Assembly: GCA_025924495.1 (NCBI GenBank)
Contig: JAICIG010000446.1
Span: 1 to 6,375 of the forward strand
Origin: Pirellulales bacterium
Lineage (GTDB): Bacteria > Planctomycetota > Planctomycetia > Pirellulales > JAICIG01
DNA length: 6,375 bases
Direction of reading: 5' to 3'
Shown here: positions 5,938-6,375 of the stretch, in pieces
Numbering within the stretch: position 1 is the first letter of the stretch
How the letters are laid out: each line of letters opens with the position of its first letter
Notes under the pieces: generated by a model
Databases searched by the model: none
What the model saw: the letters and a program-made list of their open reading frames with translations, nothing else
What the model was told of the DNA's origin: nothing
Made by a program: the position numbers and the translations under genes

Positions 5938-6375
5938 GTGGCCGGAAATTGGTTCTATTGGGCCGTATTTTTCGTCCCGGTTGCGGGCTGCAGTTGGACA
6001 ACGCCGATGCCGATCGACGTTCCTGTTTCGGGCGTCGTGACGCTCAATGGCCAGCCGCTGGCGGGCGCAACGGTGACGTTCGATACCGACGAACCGCAGG
6101 TGCGAGCCATGTTGGTCGGCGTGACCGATGCCGCCGGCAAGTTTCAGACAAAAACCGCGACCACGCAGACCACCGCTTACGAAGGCAACTACCGCGTGAC
6201 CATCAGCAAAATGGTCAAGCAAGACGGTTCTCCGCTGGGCCCCGACGAAATGCCCGCCGACTTTCTGGCTGTAGAAAGTCTGCCCGCACGATATAGCAAT
6301 CCGCTTGAAACCACGTTAGATGCCACGGTTCCTGCAGGCGGCAAGCAATTCGAGTTCAAGTTGACTGCGCCTTAA
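5938..6375 (+). CDS. Lipoprotein with carboxypeptidase-regulatory/transthyretin-like domain
   Basis: This 145-residue product starts at GTG, 9 nt after the TAG of the DUF1559 gene, with AGGGG at 5927-5931 overlapping that stop codon as a ribosome binding site, so translational coupling is likely. The N-terminus is a hydrophobic segment ending in the lipobox VAGC (15-18), with Cys18 as the expected lipidated residue. It has no basic residue before the hydrophobic core, which is unusual. Residues 28-90 (VPVSGVVTLNGQPLAGATVTF, then DAAGKFQT, then YEGNYRVTISK) form the beta-sandwich of carboxypeptidase-regulatory/transthyretin-like domains. The end, LPARYSNPLETTLDATV followed by FEFKLT (115-142), matches the small lipoproteins commonly found beside DUF1559 genes in planctomycetes. 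It is probably anchored in a membrane facing the periplasm. Binding partner and function are unknown. The frame is complete; the stop is the last codon of the window. Confidence 0.9.
   Translation: MAGNWFYWAVFFVPVAGCSWTTPMPIDVPVSGVVTLNGQPLAGATVTFDTDEPQVRAMLVGVTDAAGKFQTKTATTQTTAYEGNYRVTISKMVKQDGSPLGPDEMPADFLAVESLPARYSNPLETTLDATVPAGGKQFEFKLTAP

Overview
The window looks like chromosomal DNA from a planctomycete (Planctomycetota, probably a Pirellulales-type lineage) of moderately high GC. The strongest evidence is the right end. It carries a DUF1559 'planctomycete prepilin-like' protein, with an FTLIELLVV methylation helix at the N-terminus and a SLHPGG...FADGSVHF signature near the C-terminus. 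This is followed directly by a small lipoprotein with a carboxypeptidase-regulatory/transthyretin-like fold, a pairing expanded in this phylum. The loose gene spacing also fits. No RNA genes, CRISPR arrays, insertion sequences or phage genes were seen.

Layout. Bases 1-363 have no credible gene. Bases 364-1473 (+) encode a cytoplasmic protein with two helix-hairpin-helix/RNAP-alpha-CTD-like segments and a C-terminal helix-turn-helix resembling sigma region 4.2; it is probably a nucleic-acid-binding protein of unknown role. Convergent to it, bases 2386-1529 (-) encode an exported six-bladed NHL/SMP-30-like beta-propeller. Upstream of that on the same strand, bases 3844-2573 (-) encode a full-length cyclopropane-fatty-acyl-phospholipid synthase-family methyltransferase with its active-site residues intact and a very strong ribosome binding site. 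A divergent intergenic region (3845-4115) holds an extended -10 promoter and a cluster of palindromes. It leads into a 160-residue protein (4116-4598, +) that I do not recognise by name; an ADP-ribosyltransferase-like fold is a speculative possibility. After a probable terminator comes a 316-base gap with a plausible promoter and two tandem 17-nt hairpin repeats in the leader of the DUF1559 gene (4915-5928, +). The lipoprotein gene (5938-6375, +) ends at the last base of the window.

How the genes relate. The only convincing operon is the DUF1559/lipoprotein pair (9-nt gap, same frame), whose products should act at the cell envelope. The lipid methyltransferase and the propeller are co-directional but 186 nt apart, so co-transcription is possible but not shown. 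The rest looks like a set of unrelated housekeeping or lineage-specific genes. I do not see a clear new multi-gene system. The items most worth checking are the small unrecognised protein, the HhH/HTH protein, the tandem leader hairpins and the palindrome cluster.
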